DNA of 42,428 nt from UBA10205 sp964373815 (GCA_964373815.1 CAYJWI010000011.1:1-42428), one strand, 5' to 3'. Numbered from the stretch's first letter, positions 17,465 to 25,845 are shown. The notes: generated by a model not told the origin, from the letters alone. Numbers and translations are program-made.

Positions 17465-17938
17465 ATGAAAATCGCAATCGTTGACACGATGTTCTCGCGC
17501 GGCGAGATGGGAAAAGTCGCGCTTGAAACAATCCGGAAAAACGCGAAAGCTAGCGGCTGGAGAGTTGAGGTTTTGAGAAAAACCGTCCCCGGGATAAAGG
17601 ACATCCCTGCCGCAATGCTCTCACTGCTAGAGCAGGGCTGCTTTGCGGGCCTTGCGCTCGGAATGCCGGGCAAAATGCCGATCGACAAGCAGTGCAGCCA
17701 CGAAGCCTCGCTCGGCATACAGCAGGTGCAGCTGATGACCCACAAAACCGTCCTGGAGGTTTTCGTGCACGAGGACGAAGCCTCGCGCGACGAGGAATTG
17801 GCGGCGATAATGAAAAACCGCGCCTCGAAGCACGCGCTAAACCTGCTCTGGATGCTCTTCGCCCCGCAAGAGCTCTCCTCACGCGCTGGCTCTGGGGAGA
17901 GGCAGGGGAAAGAGAACGCCCCGAAACTCAAGTTGTGA
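17465..17938 (+). CDS. ribC: archaeal riboflavin synthase RibC
   Basis: A 157-residue protein of the archaeal riboflavin synthase family, which is related to lumazine synthase and not to bacterial RibE. KIAIVDTMFSRGEMG at the start, VLRKTVPGIKDIP and LGMPGKMPIDKQCSHEASLGIQQ are family hallmarks. It converts two 6,7-dimethyl-8-ribityllumazine into riboflavin (EC 2.5.1.9). It lies 72 bp after ribK and is followed by ribH, so substrate and product enzymes are encoded together. The last ~20 residues are a Ser/Gly/Lys-rich tail, longer than typical. Confidence 0.93.
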   Translation: MKIAIVDTMFSRGEMGKVALETIRKNAKASGWRVEVLRKTVPGIKDIPAAMLSLLEQGCFAGLALGMPGKMPIDKQCSHEASLGIQQVQLMTHKTVLEVFVHEDEASRDEELAAIMKNRASKHALNLLWMLFAPQELSSRAGSGERQGKENAPKLKL

Positions 17939-18003
17939 AGATTGAATTGTTGTTTGAGGAAAACATTGGCGAAAAAGAAAGGGAAAACGGATGGGTGTTG
18001 CAG

Positions 18004-18402
18004 ATGAAAATCGGTATTGTAATAGCGGATTTCCATAAAAAAATCTCCTCGGAGATGCTAAAGCACGCGCTCGCGGCCGCAAAGAAAAAAAAACTCGAGG
18101 TTGTCTCTGTTGTAAAGGCCACCGGCGCTTTCGATTGCCCGCTTCCCCTCAAAAGGATGCTCGCGCGAGAGGACATCGAGGGGGCGGTTGTGCTCGGCGC
18201 GGTTGTGCAGGGCGAAACCGCACACGATGAAGTGGTGGCATACACCGCCGCCGGAAAAATCGCCGAGCTTTCGCTCAAATTCGACAAGCCGGTCGGTTAT
18301 GGCATCTGCGGGCCGCGCATGACAAAAGCGCAGGCGAAGGCACGGGCGAAGGGTTTCGCTCTCCGGGCAATCGAGGCTCTCGCAAAGGCCTTGGGGCCAT
18401 GA
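18004..18402 (+). CDS. ribH: 6,7-dimethyl-8-ribityllumazine synthase
   Basis: A 132-residue lumazine synthase: KIGIVIADFHKKIS at the N-terminus, VKATGAFDCPLPLKRML, then GAVVLGAVVQGETAHDEVV, which contains the conserved GxVVxGxT substrate loop and the catalytic His, and the closing KPVGYGICGP. It condenses ribityl-aminopyrimidinedione with dihydroxybutanone phosphate (EC 2.5.1.78). The frame is open upstream to 17692, but that part only overlaps ribC. The ATG at 18004 matches the family's start. Confidence 0.93.
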   Translation: MKIGIVIADFHKKISSEMLKHALAAAKKKKLEVVSVVKATGAFDCPLPLKRMLAREDIEGAVVLGAVVQGETAHDEVVAYTAAGKIAELSLKFDKPVGYGICGPRMTKAQAKARAKGFALRAIEALAKALGP

Positions 18403-18440
18403 CACCATTTTTTTAATTCTTTGGGCAACAATACAATTCG

Positions 18441-19073
18441 ATGCCGAATGCCCTGCTAATGGAGCTTTCAAGGCTCAAAAACAACGGCGTTTCCAAGAGC
18501 ATAGAGTCGCGCTACAAAGAATTCAAGTCTTTCGCCTCTAAGTCCGAAGAGGACTGGTTTTCTGAACTCTGCTTCTGCTTAACAACCGCGAACTCGAGCG
18601 CGCAGATGGGCCTTAAGGTTCAGGACGCGCTCGGCTTTGAAGGCTTTTACAATTTCCCGCAAAAAAAGCTCACGCAAAAATTAAAGGGCCTGGGCTATAG
18701 GTTCTACAACAAGCGCGCGGAGTACATAGCCCTTGCGCGGAAGCATTTCGGGATAAAGGGGAAGCTGGAAGAGTTCGGGGCCGACCGCGAGAAGCGCGCA
18801 TACCTAGCCGAAAACGTGAAGGGTTTCGGCTTCAAGGAGGCTTCGCATTTTTTGCGCAACACCGGCCATGACAACTGCGCAATCCTCGACAGGCACATAA
18901 TAAGGCTCATGCACGAGCACTCGCTCATAGGTGAAATGCCGAAGTACATAAACGCGCGCAATTATTTTTCAATCGAATCCGCGCTCGACGTTTTCGCGCG
19001 CAAGGCGAAGATGAACCATTCGCTGCTAGACCTCTACCTCTGGTACATGAAAACAGGGAAAATTTTGAAGTAG
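18441..19073 (+). CDS. ogg: N-glycosylase/DNA lyase, archaeal Ogg2-type 8-oxoguanine glycosylase
   Basis: A 210-residue HhH-GPD family enzyme that removes 8-oxoguanine from DNA and cleaves the abasic site. The helix-hairpin-helix NVKGFGFKEASHFLRN carries the catalytic Lys, and CAILDRHI carries the conserved catalytic Asp of the Ogg2/AlhA type. The protein lacks the N-terminal domain of eukaryotic OGG1, as expected for Ogg2. It ends with LWYMKTGKILK and TAG. A second, diverged copy of exactly this 3' end lies 182 bp downstream beyond a row of hairpins (see findings). Confidence 0.92.
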   Translation: MPNALLMELSRLKNNGVSKSIESRYKEFKSFASKSEEDWFSELCFCLTTANSSAQMGLKVQDALGFEGFYNFPQKKLTQKLKGLGYRFYNKRAEYIALARKHFGIKGKLEEFGADREKRAYLAENVKGFGFKEASHFLRNTGHDNCAILDRHIIRLMHEHSLIGEMPKYINARNYFSIESALDVFARKAKMNHSLLDLYLWYMKTGKILK

Positions 19074-19075
19074 GT

Positions 19076-19215
19076 TGCGAAGCACAGTCCATGCACAGCA
19101 TGGGCTTCCGCACCCAACCAACCGAAACCTCGGTTGGACAGGTGTCCTGCTTTCAGCAGGACTAGCCCGGCCGAAGGCCGTGCACCTTACCGCCGCAGGT
19201 TTGCGGCGAGCCGGA
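19076..19215. repeat. row of five short perfect or near-perfect hairpins (includes palindromic repeat copy 4, inverted)
   Basis: Five stems follow each other: AGTCCATGC/GCATGGGCT (19086-19106), CCAACCGA/TCGGTTGG (19118-19137), GTCCTGCT/AGCAGGAC (19144-19162), CGGCC/GGCCG (19168-19180) and CGCCGCA/TGCGGCG (19191-19208), each with a 3-4 base loop. The first stem with its flanks TGCGAAGCACAG and CTTCCGCACCCAAC is the reverse complement of the repeat found at 28876. The whole row sits between ogg and the duplicated ogg tail. Confidence 0.8.
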
Positions 19216-19222
19216 ACTGTTG

Positions 19223-19258
19223 TGGTACATGAAGGCCGGTAAAGTCTTGAAGCAGGTT
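19223..19258 (+). repeat. diverged duplicate of the ogg 3' end
   Basis: This segment matches 19041-19076 at 29 of 36 positions, with no gaps. Read in frame it gives LWYMKAGKVLKQ against LWYMKTGKILK-stop in ogg. Most differences are synonymous or conservative (Thr/Ala, Ile/Val), the pattern of diverged coding DNA. The stop TAG of ogg is CAG here, and the frame runs on uselessly into the antisense of the next gene. Confidence 0.8.
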
Positions 19259-19272
19259 TCTGTACATCCAGG

Positions 19273-19731
19273 CTACTTTGGCCTGATTACCTGGATTTGG
19301 ATTTTTTTGGATATGTCGAATGCGAGCGGAAGGTCGAGGTTGGCCCCGACATACCACCTCATGTTTTGGTAGCCGGCGTCCTGCAGGAAATTTACTATTT
19401 TTCCCGCCATGTTGTCCCCGAGGTCGAGTTTTGGGTAAACATTGTCAGGTATTACTATGCTGAAATTGTAGGCAAGCGGGCCAGAAGGCGTGCTGTACTC
19501 CTTTTCGCCGTCGAGGTTTTTCTCTATTTCGGAATATTTCTGGGTCGTTGTGGTGGTTTTGCCGGCGCTCGTTGAGCGGACTTCGTTTTCGCCCCAGAAC
19601 TTGGCGAACACGCCCCTTGCCTTCAACGGCTTTTTGAGGGTTAGCTGAATTGTGCCTTGTATTGTTTCGCCTGGGCAGAACTCAAGCTTGTCCAGCTTCA
19701 ACTCAATTTTGCCTTCGAAGAGCCCCAGCAT
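19273..19731 (-). CDS. arrestin-like / Spo0M-like beta-sandwich protein
   Basis: A protein of about 152 residues starting MLGLFEGKIELKLDK. The pattern FCPGETIQGTIQLTLKKPLKARGVFAKFWGENEV resembles the N-terminal fold of arrestin-like and Spo0M proteins, and YNFSIVIPDNVYP fits the same fold. I moved the start to 19731 because the longer frame to 19800 overlaps uppS and has no similarity. It lies 16 bp after uppS on the same strand. Such proteins are thought to be protein-binding scaffolds; its role here is unknown. Family call is from pattern memory only. Confidence 0.6.
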   Translation of the reverse strand: MLGLFEGKIELKLDKLEFCPGETIQGTIQLTLKKPLKARGVFAKFWGENEVRSTSAGKTTTTTQKYSEIEKNLDGEKEYSTPSGPLAYNFSIVIPDNVYPKLDLGDNMAGKIVNFLQDAGYQNMRWYVGANLDLPLAFDISKKIQIQVIRPK

Positions 19732-19747
19732 TTTTTTTGCCCCTTTC

Positions 19748-20467
19748 CTACTTCCCGCGCATCCTTCTCGTTTCCGCGAAATAGCCCCATGCCTTGTCAA
19801 GGTCGGATTTCTCCAGGTCCGGCCAGAATTTTTTTATGTGGTAGTATTCGGAGTAAGCGCTCTGCCAGAGCAAAAAACCGCTCTTCGCCTCGCGGTCCGC
19901 CTCCTCTTCGCCCGTGCGTATCACAAAATCGCAGGTTGTCTTCACGCCGAGGTTGCTTATGATGTCGCCCTCGCTCAGCCCGAAGAAGAGGTTCTTTAGC
20001 CTGTTCATCGGCGTGCTCACGCTGCGCAGTATTTCAGACTGGCCAGTGTATCCTATGAGGATGTTGAGGACCTTGTTCCCGTAGAACTTTGTCTCGTTCT
20101 TGAGCTCGTTGCACACCTCTATGATGTTGTTCGGCACCCTGCGCGGGCTTGTGGAAATGAAGTTCACTTTCACGTTGTTCTTGTGCACTTCCTTCGAGTT
20201 CAGGAGTTTTGTCAGCTTGTCGTAGTAGATGTCATAGAGCCATGAGAGCTCTTTTGGGTTCCTCTTGAAGTTCTCCTCCGAAAGCCCGTATACGCTAAGC
20301 TCGCGGATTTCGTCGTGCCCGAGCGCCCAGTTCACGAGAAGCTCCATTTTCTCGGCCCCCTGTTTGTGCCCATCGCTCGCGTGCTTGCCGTTAACAGTCG
20401 CCCATCTCCTGTTGCCGTCAGGGATTACGCCCAGATGATAAGTGAGGTTTGCGTTCATTTCTACCAA
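19748..20467 (-). CDS. uppS: cis-prenyltransferase (undecaprenyl/polyprenyl diphosphate synthase family)
   Basis: A 239-residue UppS-family enzyme that extends prenyl diphosphates with cis double bonds to make the lipid carrier (dolichyl type in archaea) for glycan transfer. GVIPDGNRRWA (13-23) is the active-site motif with the Mg2+-binding Asp; LSVYGLSEENFKRNP and the C-terminal FVIRTGEEE and FLLWQSAYSEYYH are family motifs (the usual RTSGE is RTGEE here). Its start overlaps the upstream geranylgeranyl reductase stop by 7 bp, indicating a lipid operon. Confidence 0.95.
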   Translation of the reverse strand: MVEMNANLTYHLGVIPDGNRRWATVNGKHASDGHKQGAEKMELLVNWALGHDEIRELSVYGLSEENFKRNPKELSWLYDIYYDKLTKLLNSKEVHKNNVKVNFISTSPRRVPNNIIEVCNELKNETKFYGNKVLNILIGYTGQSEILRSVSTPMNRLKNLFFGLSEGDIISNLGVKTTCDFVIRTGEEEADREAKSGFLLWQSAYSEYYHIKKFWPDLEKSDLDKAWGYFAETRRMRGK

Positions 20468-21636
20468 CCGTAAAACTTTGCCTGGCTGTAAGCGAGCCCA
20501 TTCATTGCTGGAACGAAGTCCCTAAAAAGGAAATCCGGCCTTCTCGAAACCACTTTTAGGAAAAAAGCCGCTTTTTTGGCGGCGCTAAAATTGTCGAAAG
20601 TGGGTGGGAGGCTGCGGCCTATGAAATTGAGCTCATCGTCAGTGAACTTGTAGAGCGCATCCCTCCCTTTTACGAGCTTTGCATATTCGGGGAATTCCGC
20701 TTTCCACAATTTTCCGTATTCCGAGAAAAGTTCCCTGGAGAAATTGTTCTGCTCACAGGCCTTTTTTGCGATGGCTGCCGCGAACTGCCCGCTCTTGAGC
20801 CCAAGATGCGACCCGCCTTCGAAGAGCGGCGAGGTGAACCCCGCGGCATCGCCTATCAGCATGAGGCCTTCGCCGTAAGTGTTCTTGTGCGGCCCGGATG
20901 AGGGTATGAGGCCGCCGAATGTTTTCACGTGCACGTTTTCCTTCCAGCCCATCTTCCCGACGAACTCATCAGTGTACTTTTTCGCCATGTTGGTCGCGGT
21001 AGTGACGAGCCCGACATTCGCCCTCCCGTTTTTTTTCGGTATCATCCACAGATAGCCTTCGGGCGCGAGCTTTGGCCAGATGTAAAAATCGAGGTAGCCG
21101 TCGCGCGGGATGTCGCGCAGCTCGTACTGTATTCCCGTAATCGCCTTGAACCTTTCATTGAGGTTTAGCTTTCTTGAAACCACGCTCGCAACGCCGGAAG
21201 CATCAATCACTATTTTAGCTTTCAGCTCCCCCTTTGTCGTCTTCACAGCCCAACCTCCGTTTTCCCTCTTGAGCTCCTCTAGCCTTGTGCCGAGCATGAG
21301 TTCCGCTCCTGCCTCCACAGCCTGCCCGCAAAGCCATTGCTCGAATTTTTCCTTCTCGAGAACAAACCCCTCTTCGTTTAGAACCGTCGGCGTCCCATCA
21401 GGCCAGATTACCCGCACGCCCTTGACGTGCTCGGAGAGCACGCTCTCCGGCGGGTTTATGCCTGTGTTCTGCGTTGCATAAATGCTCAGGCACTCCCCGC
21501 AATGCACGGGTTCTCCTATCTTCTCATGCTCTTCAATGATTAGCGTGCTAAGCCCGTTCTTCGCGCAGTGCAGCGCGCAAGAGCCCCCCGCGGGGCCTGC
21601 CCCGACCACCAAGACGTCAAAAACTTTTTCTGCCAT
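20461..21636 (-). CDS. geranylgeranyl reductase family protein (digeranylgeranylglycerophospholipid reductase)
   Basis: A 391-residue flavoprotein of the family that saturates the isoprenoid chains of archaeal ether lipids. The FAD-binding motif VVGAGPAGGSCA is at 10-21, and GDAAGFTSPLFEGG near residue 270 is the second FAD site. EPVHCGECLS (about 42-51) carries the Cys pair seen in archaeal GGRs. The C-terminal part is the substrate domain. It is the first gene of a unit with uppS and the arrestin-like gene. A TATA-like ATTTAAAAG lies about 35 bp upstream on the minus strand. Confidence 0.93.
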   Translation of the reverse strand: MAEKVFDVLVVGAGPAGGSCALHCAKNGLSTLIIEEHEKIGEPVHCGECLSIYATQNTGINPPESVLSEHVKGVRVIWPDGTPTVLNEEGFVLEKEKFEQWLCGQAVEAGAELMLGTRLEELKRENGGWAVKTTKGELKAKIVIDASGVASVVSRKLNLNERFKAITGIQYELRDIPRDGYLDFYIWPKLAPEGYLWMIPKKNGRANVGLVTTATNMAKKYTDEFVGKMGWKENVHVKTFGGLIPSSGPHKNTYGEGLMLIGDAAGFTSPLFEGGSHLGLKSGQFAAAIAKKACEQNNFSRELFSEYGKLWKAEFPEYAKLVKGRDALYKFTDDELNFIGRSLPPTFDNFSAAKKAAFFLKVVSRRPDFLFRDFVPAMNGLAYSQAKFYGW

Positions 21637-21872
21637 AAGCTCTCTTTTAATAAAAGCTGAATTAGTACTTTTAAATGTTGGTTTATCCGCGGCTTCGCCC
21701 CTTAATTTGTTTCTGCCCCCCTATTCGCCATTTTTCGCTTAATTTAGGGGCAAGCCTATATCCGCCCAACGCCGCCAAATTGGCCATTATAGCCCGGCAA
21801 GCATGTGGCATGGCATTGCAGCCCCCATTGCAGAATTTAAGGTTTTAGGGGCAATTAGTGTGTGGTCAGATT

Positions 21873-22766
21873 ATGAGGATTCCGCGCATAAAGGACTTGA
21901 AATCAAAGCTCTCCGCAGCAAAGCTTCTCGGGGTCGTTGTGAAGAACTCGCTCGCCTTCAAGATAAAGAGGCGGGCGCTCAAAAGGTTCAAGGCCACCGA
22001 GTTTGACACGATAATAGTCGACATGGACGGCACCCTCTACAAGACCGACGCAAACCTCGAGGCGCTCTCGCTCGCATACCCGCAGGCCCTCGCTTCAGGC
22101 AAAACCGCGGGCGAAGAGCTGTACGATTCCATACTTTCCAAAATCGCATCAGGCGAGCACAGCATAGAGAAGGCAATCCTTGAAGGCAACAAGTTCCTGA
22201 TTGCAAAGGATTTTTCCAGGAAGGATTTTTCCCTCGTGCTCGAAAAAATAAAGCCATCCATAAGAAAGCCTCTGGTAAAAGCCCTCGCGCACATCAAGGC
22301 GAGCGGGAAAACAGTCGTGCTCGCAACCCTCTCCTCAAAGGAATTCGGCGAATCCCTCAACTCCTACCTGAATCACAAATTCGGCTTCTCATTCGACCAC
22401 ATAGTCGGCACCGAGCTCGGATTTGACAGCTCCGGGCACATCAGCGGCGTGAACTCTATTGTCGGGACAAAGGATTTTTCCATAGAGGGCATCGAGGTGA
22501 AATCAAAGCTCACCGCCATAAAGCAGGCGCTCGAATCTTCAGGAAAAGTTTTGGATATAAAGAACGCGGTGCTAATAACCGACAGCTACGGCGACATCGA
22601 CCTCGCGAAATCGCTCGTGACAATACTCATAAAGACCCCGAACCCGACGCGGGCGCAGAAAGTATCATACAGCCTAAAGCTCGCGGATTACATCCTCTCC
22701 GACAACAAGGATTTGCAGACAAACCTAGAATCGATAATTTTTGGGACGGAAAAAGTGGAAGAATAA
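21873..22766 (+). CDS. HAD-superfamily hydrolase, PSP-like
   Basis: A protein of about 297 residues with the HAD catalytic motif DMDGTL (Asp nucleophile about residue 50), a Thr/Ser motif II in VVLATLSSKEF, and motif IV in ITDSYGDIDLAKS, arranged like phosphoserine-phosphatase-type HADs. A long insert lies between motifs I and II as the cap. The N-terminal ~45 residues are basic and helical (LKSKLSAAKLLGVVVKN), possibly a membrane-contacting helix. The start at 21873 (MRIPRIKD) is preferred over 21858. The substrate cannot be deduced. Confidence 0.8.
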   Translation: MRIPRIKDLKSKLSAAKLLGVVVKNSLAFKIKRRALKRFKATEFDTIIVDMDGTLYKTDANLEALSLAYPQALASGKTAGEELYDSILSKIASGEHSIEKAILEGNKFLIAKDFSRKDFSLVLEKIKPSIRKPLVKALAHIKASGKTVVLATLSSKEFGESLNSYLNHKFGFSFDHIVGTELGFDSSGHISGVNSIVGTKDFSIEGIEVKSKLTAIKQALESSGKVLDIKNAVLITDSYGDIDLAKSLVTILIKTPNPTRAQKVSYSLKLADYILSDNKDLQTNLESIIFGTEKVEE

Positions 22767-22788
22767 AATTAATTGGCAGAGGGTCTGT

Positions 22789-23790
22789 TCAGAAACTTAT
22801 TTTTTCCGCTTCCACGCCCGCTTCTTCTAGCATCTTAACCGCCCTCCCGCCGAGCGGGTACTCCGCATTGTAGACCACTTTCTTTATCCCGGCGTTGATT
22901 ATCATTTTGCTGCACGTAAGGCATGGGCTGTAAGTTGAGTAAAGCGTGCTCTCCTTTATCGGGATGCCGTGATAGGCCGCCTGCACAATCGCATTCTCCT
23001 CTGCATGCGAGCAGAGGCACTCTTCCAGCTGCGTTCCCCCCTGAACAAAGGCATTGCACCTAGGGCAGCCGCCCTCGTCGCAGTTTTTCACCCCGCGCGG
23101 GGTGCCGTTGTAGCCTGTCGAGATTATCCTCTTGTCTTTCACTACGACCGCGGCAACTTTCCTCTTTATGCAGTTGCTCCTCATCGCGACTTCCTTTGCG
23201 ATGTTCATGAAGTACTCGTCCCATGAAGGCCTTTTGAGCTCCATCGGCGTTTGCAGCAGGAGCGAGTCCACTTTCGCGAACATTTCAACAAGGGTAGAAT
23301 CGTTTGTTATTGTATGCTCTGCCATTTTTGCGCACTCCTCGAGCTGCTGGCCGCTCTTCTCCTGGGAGGATGATTCCTTTGCCTCGAATTCCTTGAATCC
23401 CTCGAGGGTTTTTGGGTCGCCTTCCCGATTCCTTTTCACTATCCTCTCGAAGCGGGTTTTTTCATCGGCCTCGATGTTCCAGAGGTGGAAGTTCGCGAGC
23501 TTCTGGAGTTCCTTTATCTCTTCAGGGTTCCTAAGCGAATCGACGACGTAGTTCCTGTCCTTTCCAATTGATGCAACCACTAGCCTTGAGAGGTAACTGC
23601 CCCCGTGCTTTTGCCGCAGCTCGTTTCCCCTCGCAATGAGGTTCTCGCGCGTGGGCCCGGTTTTTTCCTTTGCGAGCACTTCGCGCAGCTCATCCGAGAG
23701 CGACTTGTACAAAAAGCTCTTGCTGCGCAGGTAGTCGCATGCCGTGGTTTTCCCGGCGCAGTACTTGCCGGTGATTCCTATGACAATCAT
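22789..23790 (-). CDS. P-loop kinase-like domain fused to dCMP deaminase
   Basis: A 333-residue two-domain protein. Residues 1-180 form a nucleoside-kinase-like P-loop domain (GITGKYCAGKTT, Walker A), similar in outline to dephospho-CoA kinase or deoxynucleoside kinases. Residues ~190-333 are a deoxycytidylate deaminase with the zinc site: HAEENAI (catalytic His and Glu) and SPCLTC. A second Cys-rich loop, CDEGGCPRCN, matches the additional zinc ligands of dCMP deaminases. It should make dUMP for thymidylate synthesis. The start is the ATG at 23790, not the longer frame to 23862. Confidence 0.88.
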   Translation of the reverse strand: MIVIGITGKYCAGKTTACDYLRSKSFLYKSLSDELREVLAKEKTGPTRENLIARGNELRQKHGGSYLSRLVVASIGKDRNYVVDSLRNPEEIKELQKLANFHLWNIEADEKTRFERIVKRNREGDPKTLEGFKEFEAKESSSQEKSGQQLEECAKMAEHTITNDSTLVEMFAKVDSLLLQTPMELKRPSWDEYFMNIAKEVAMRSNCIKRKVAAVVVKDKRIISTGYNGTPRGVKNCDEGGCPRCNAFVQGGTQLEECLCSHAEENAIVQAAYHGIPIKESTLYSTYSPCLTCSKMIINAGIKKVVYNAEYPLGGRAVKMLEEAGVEAEKISF

Positions 23791-23849
23791 TTTTTCCCCA
23801 GTGAAATAGAGCTGAAAAAGGATTATAAAATCGCTTTGCGCTCTAAAGC

Positions 23850-24635
23850 CTACCCTACCCAAAAATGCACGAGCACGAGTGTGGCAAACCCGAGCATGAA
23901 ACCCAGTACAAGCGCCGCCATTGCCACAATGCCCTCGCCGCTTATCTTTCCGTGGTAGAGCATCTCCTTAATTACGTAAATCACTGCCCCCCCAGCAAGC
24001 GCTAGGAAGAGCACGCTCACGATTTCCGAAACCCAGAAGCCGCCCACAATCGCGCCTATAAAAGTCGGGCCGCCTGCAATGAACCCTAGCAGGGCGAGAT
24101 AGGAGAGCCTTGGGCGAAAGCCCGCAAGCGGCGCGGCTATCCCAAAGCCCTCTGTCATGTTGTGCAGCCCGAACCCGAAGACAAGCGTGAGCGCGAGGCT
24201 CACAACGCCTGCGGCATAGCTCTGCCCTATGGCAAGCCCTTCTGAAAAATTGTGCAGCCCTATACCTATAGCAATCATGAGCGCAAGCCTCTTGCCGCGC
24301 TCCTCATCCTGCATCTTGGAACTTCCGGCTTTTATGTGCCGGGTTTCAAACCACACAAGGCCTAAAAGCCCTATCCCAAGGCCCGCGAGCAGCACTAAGG
24401 GGAACAAAATCCCGTCAAGCAACGGGCCTTTGCCGGAGAGCGCATCGAGGGCATGCTTTTGGGCGATTTCCATGGCATCAGCCATTATGTCAACCAGCAG
24501 AAACATCAGGATGCCGACTGCAAATGCATTCAAGGTGCCCTTCATCCTTGCCGAGCTTTTCATCACGGCGAGGGGCAGGCCGAGGTAGACCGTGAATCCT
24601 GCAATTGCGCCCAGTGCTATCAGTTCAAGAAGCAT
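23850..24635 (-). CDS. ZIP-family metal transporter
   Basis: A protein of about 261 residues with eight predicted membrane spans. IGIGLHNFSEGLAIGQS in span IV and GFGLHNMTEGFGIAAP in span V are the two metal-binding ZIP signatures (HN-x-x-EG). A His-poor cytoplasmic loop of about 25 residues lies between spans III and IV. It probably imports Zn2+, Fe2+ or Mn2+ across the cytoplasmic membrane. I used the ATG at 24635; a TTG three codons further out is the alternative. Its closest neighbours show no metal link. Confidence 0.92.
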   Translation of the reverse strand: MLLELIALGAIAGFTVYLGLPLAVMKSSARMKGTLNAFAVGILMFLLVDIMADAMEIAQKHALDALSGKGPLLDGILFPLVLLAGLGIGLLGLVWFETRHIKAGSSKMQDEERGKRLALMIAIGIGLHNFSEGLAIGQSYAAGVVSLALTLVFGFGLHNMTEGFGIAAPLAGFRPRLSYLALLGFIAGGPTFIGAIVGGFWVSEIVSVLFLALAGGAVIYVIKEMLYHGKISGEGIVAMAALVLGFMLGFATLVLVHFWVG

Positions 24636-24733
24636 GCAAGCCAAACCCTTTCCAAAAAATCCGTTCCCGGAAAAAGATTGATTTTGCGATCCGCTTTAAA
24701 AGGGGTGGCACCTGTTAACATTTTTTTTGAAGG

Positions 24734-24805
24734 CGCCCGTGGGGGGAGTCGAACCCCCCCTACGCCCGTGACAGGGGCGTGTACTAACCGATATACTACA
24801 CGGGC
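24734..24805 (-). tRNA. tRNA-Asp (GTC)
   Basis: A full cloverleaf: acceptor GCCCGTG/CACGGGC, D arm around ATATCGGTTAGT, anticodon stem CGCCC/GGGCG with loop CTGTCAC (anticodon GTC), and T arm GGGGG-TTCGACT-CCCCC. The discriminator is G, typical of tRNA-Asp. No CCA is encoded and there is no intron. Confidence 0.95.
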
Positions 24806-24870
24806 AAGTAACCAAAGAAACTTGCTTGCAAAGCTTTAAATTGTTTTTTAATCAGCCAACCAAATATTTC

Positions 24871-25833
24871 TTATGTAGCACGGCTCTTCGCTGCCTTTGT
24901 TTTCCATTCGGTTTTCCTTATTTTTGCAATGAAGAACTGCTGCGTGTCGTTGTCCTGCGGATAAACCCTCGCGCATTTCTCCATTCCCGCATCAAATTCG
25001 TTCCCATCATACTCCGCAAGCCCCTTCCTCGCCCTAAATCCCGGGATTTTCACCTCTTCGATTTCAGCCTTCCCAGTTTCAATGACGCTCTGCACCACTT
25101 CCTCATTCTCCTCGGGGCCAAAAGAGCAGGTGCTGTACACAAGCACCCCGCCTTCTTTTAGGAGCTCGAAAGATTTTGCAATGAGTTTTTTCTGCAGCTC
25201 CGCTTTTTTGAGCACGAGTCCGTTGCTCCAGTTCCTGAGCGCTTCAATATCCTTTCTCATAAGGCCTTCAGAGCTGCAGGGGGCATCGAGCAGCGCCTTG
25301 TCGAAAAGCCCGCTTTTTTTAGAGTCAAGCAAATCCATCCTTTTTGCAATCACGTTTTCCATACCGAACTTTTTCATGTTGGCGAGCAGGCTGCGGAACC
25401 TTTCGACGTTTTTTTCCGCAGCGACAACCCTTCCAGTGCCGTTCATGATGCATGAGAGCTGCAATGTTTTGTTCCCAGGTGCAGCCGTCGCGTCAAGAAC
25501 TGTTTCATTTTGCCTTGGGGAGAGCACTATCGCCGGGAGCATTGACGCCTTTTCCTGCAGGTTGAAGACTCCTTCACGGAACTCGGGGCTCTGCCCCGGC
25601 CTTTCAACGCCTTCAAGCGAGTACGCGTTCTCGTGGAAAAGCTTTTGCAGCTTCCACCCTTTTTTTGCCAAATCCCGTGCAATTATTTCAGGCCTGGCCT
25701 TTAACGAGTTTATCCAGATGCTTTTAGGCCCTTTCCTCGAGCATGCCTCGAAAAATTCTCCGCTCTCTTCCCCGAGTAGCCTGGAATATTTTTCAACGAA
25801 CTCCTCTGGCATGAATGGCTTGTGCATGAACAA
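24871..25833 (-). CDS. RNA cytosine-C5 methyltransferase (NOP2/Sun/RsmB family)
   Basis: A 320-residue SAM-dependent RNA methyltransferase. AAPGNKTLQLS is motif I for SAM; DAPCSSEG is motif IV, with the Cys that releases the product; YSTCSFGPEENE is motif VI, with the catalytic Cys that attacks C6. The N-terminal ~90 residues are the RNA-recognition part typical of archaeal Nsun6/NOP2-like enzymes, without a separate PUA domain visible. The target could be tRNA or rRNA; sequence alone does not settle this. It is on the same strand as, and 65 bp from, tRNA-Asp. Confidence 0.92.
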   Translation of the reverse strand: MFMHKPFMPEEFVEKYSRLLGEESGEFFEACSRKGPKSIWINSLKARPEIIARDLAKKGWKLQKLFHENAYSLEGVERPGQSPEFREGVFNLQEKASMLPAIVLSPRQNETVLDATAAPGNKTLQLSCIMNGTGRVVAAEKNVERFRSLLANMKKFGMENVIAKRMDLLDSKKSGLFDKALLDAPCSSEGLMRKDIEALRNWSNGLVLKKAELQKKLIAKSFELLKEGGVLVYSTCSFGPEENEEVVQSVIETGKAEIEEVKIPGFRARKGLAEYDGNEFDAGMEKCARVYPQDNDTQQFFIAKIRKTEWKTKAAKSRAT

Positions 25834-25845
25834 CCTGTTACCGGT

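Noticed and set aside
17077..18036. Minus-strand frame of 319 codons opposite ribK and ribC
   Set aside because: Antisense to three recognised genes; Ser/Phe-rich shadow composition.
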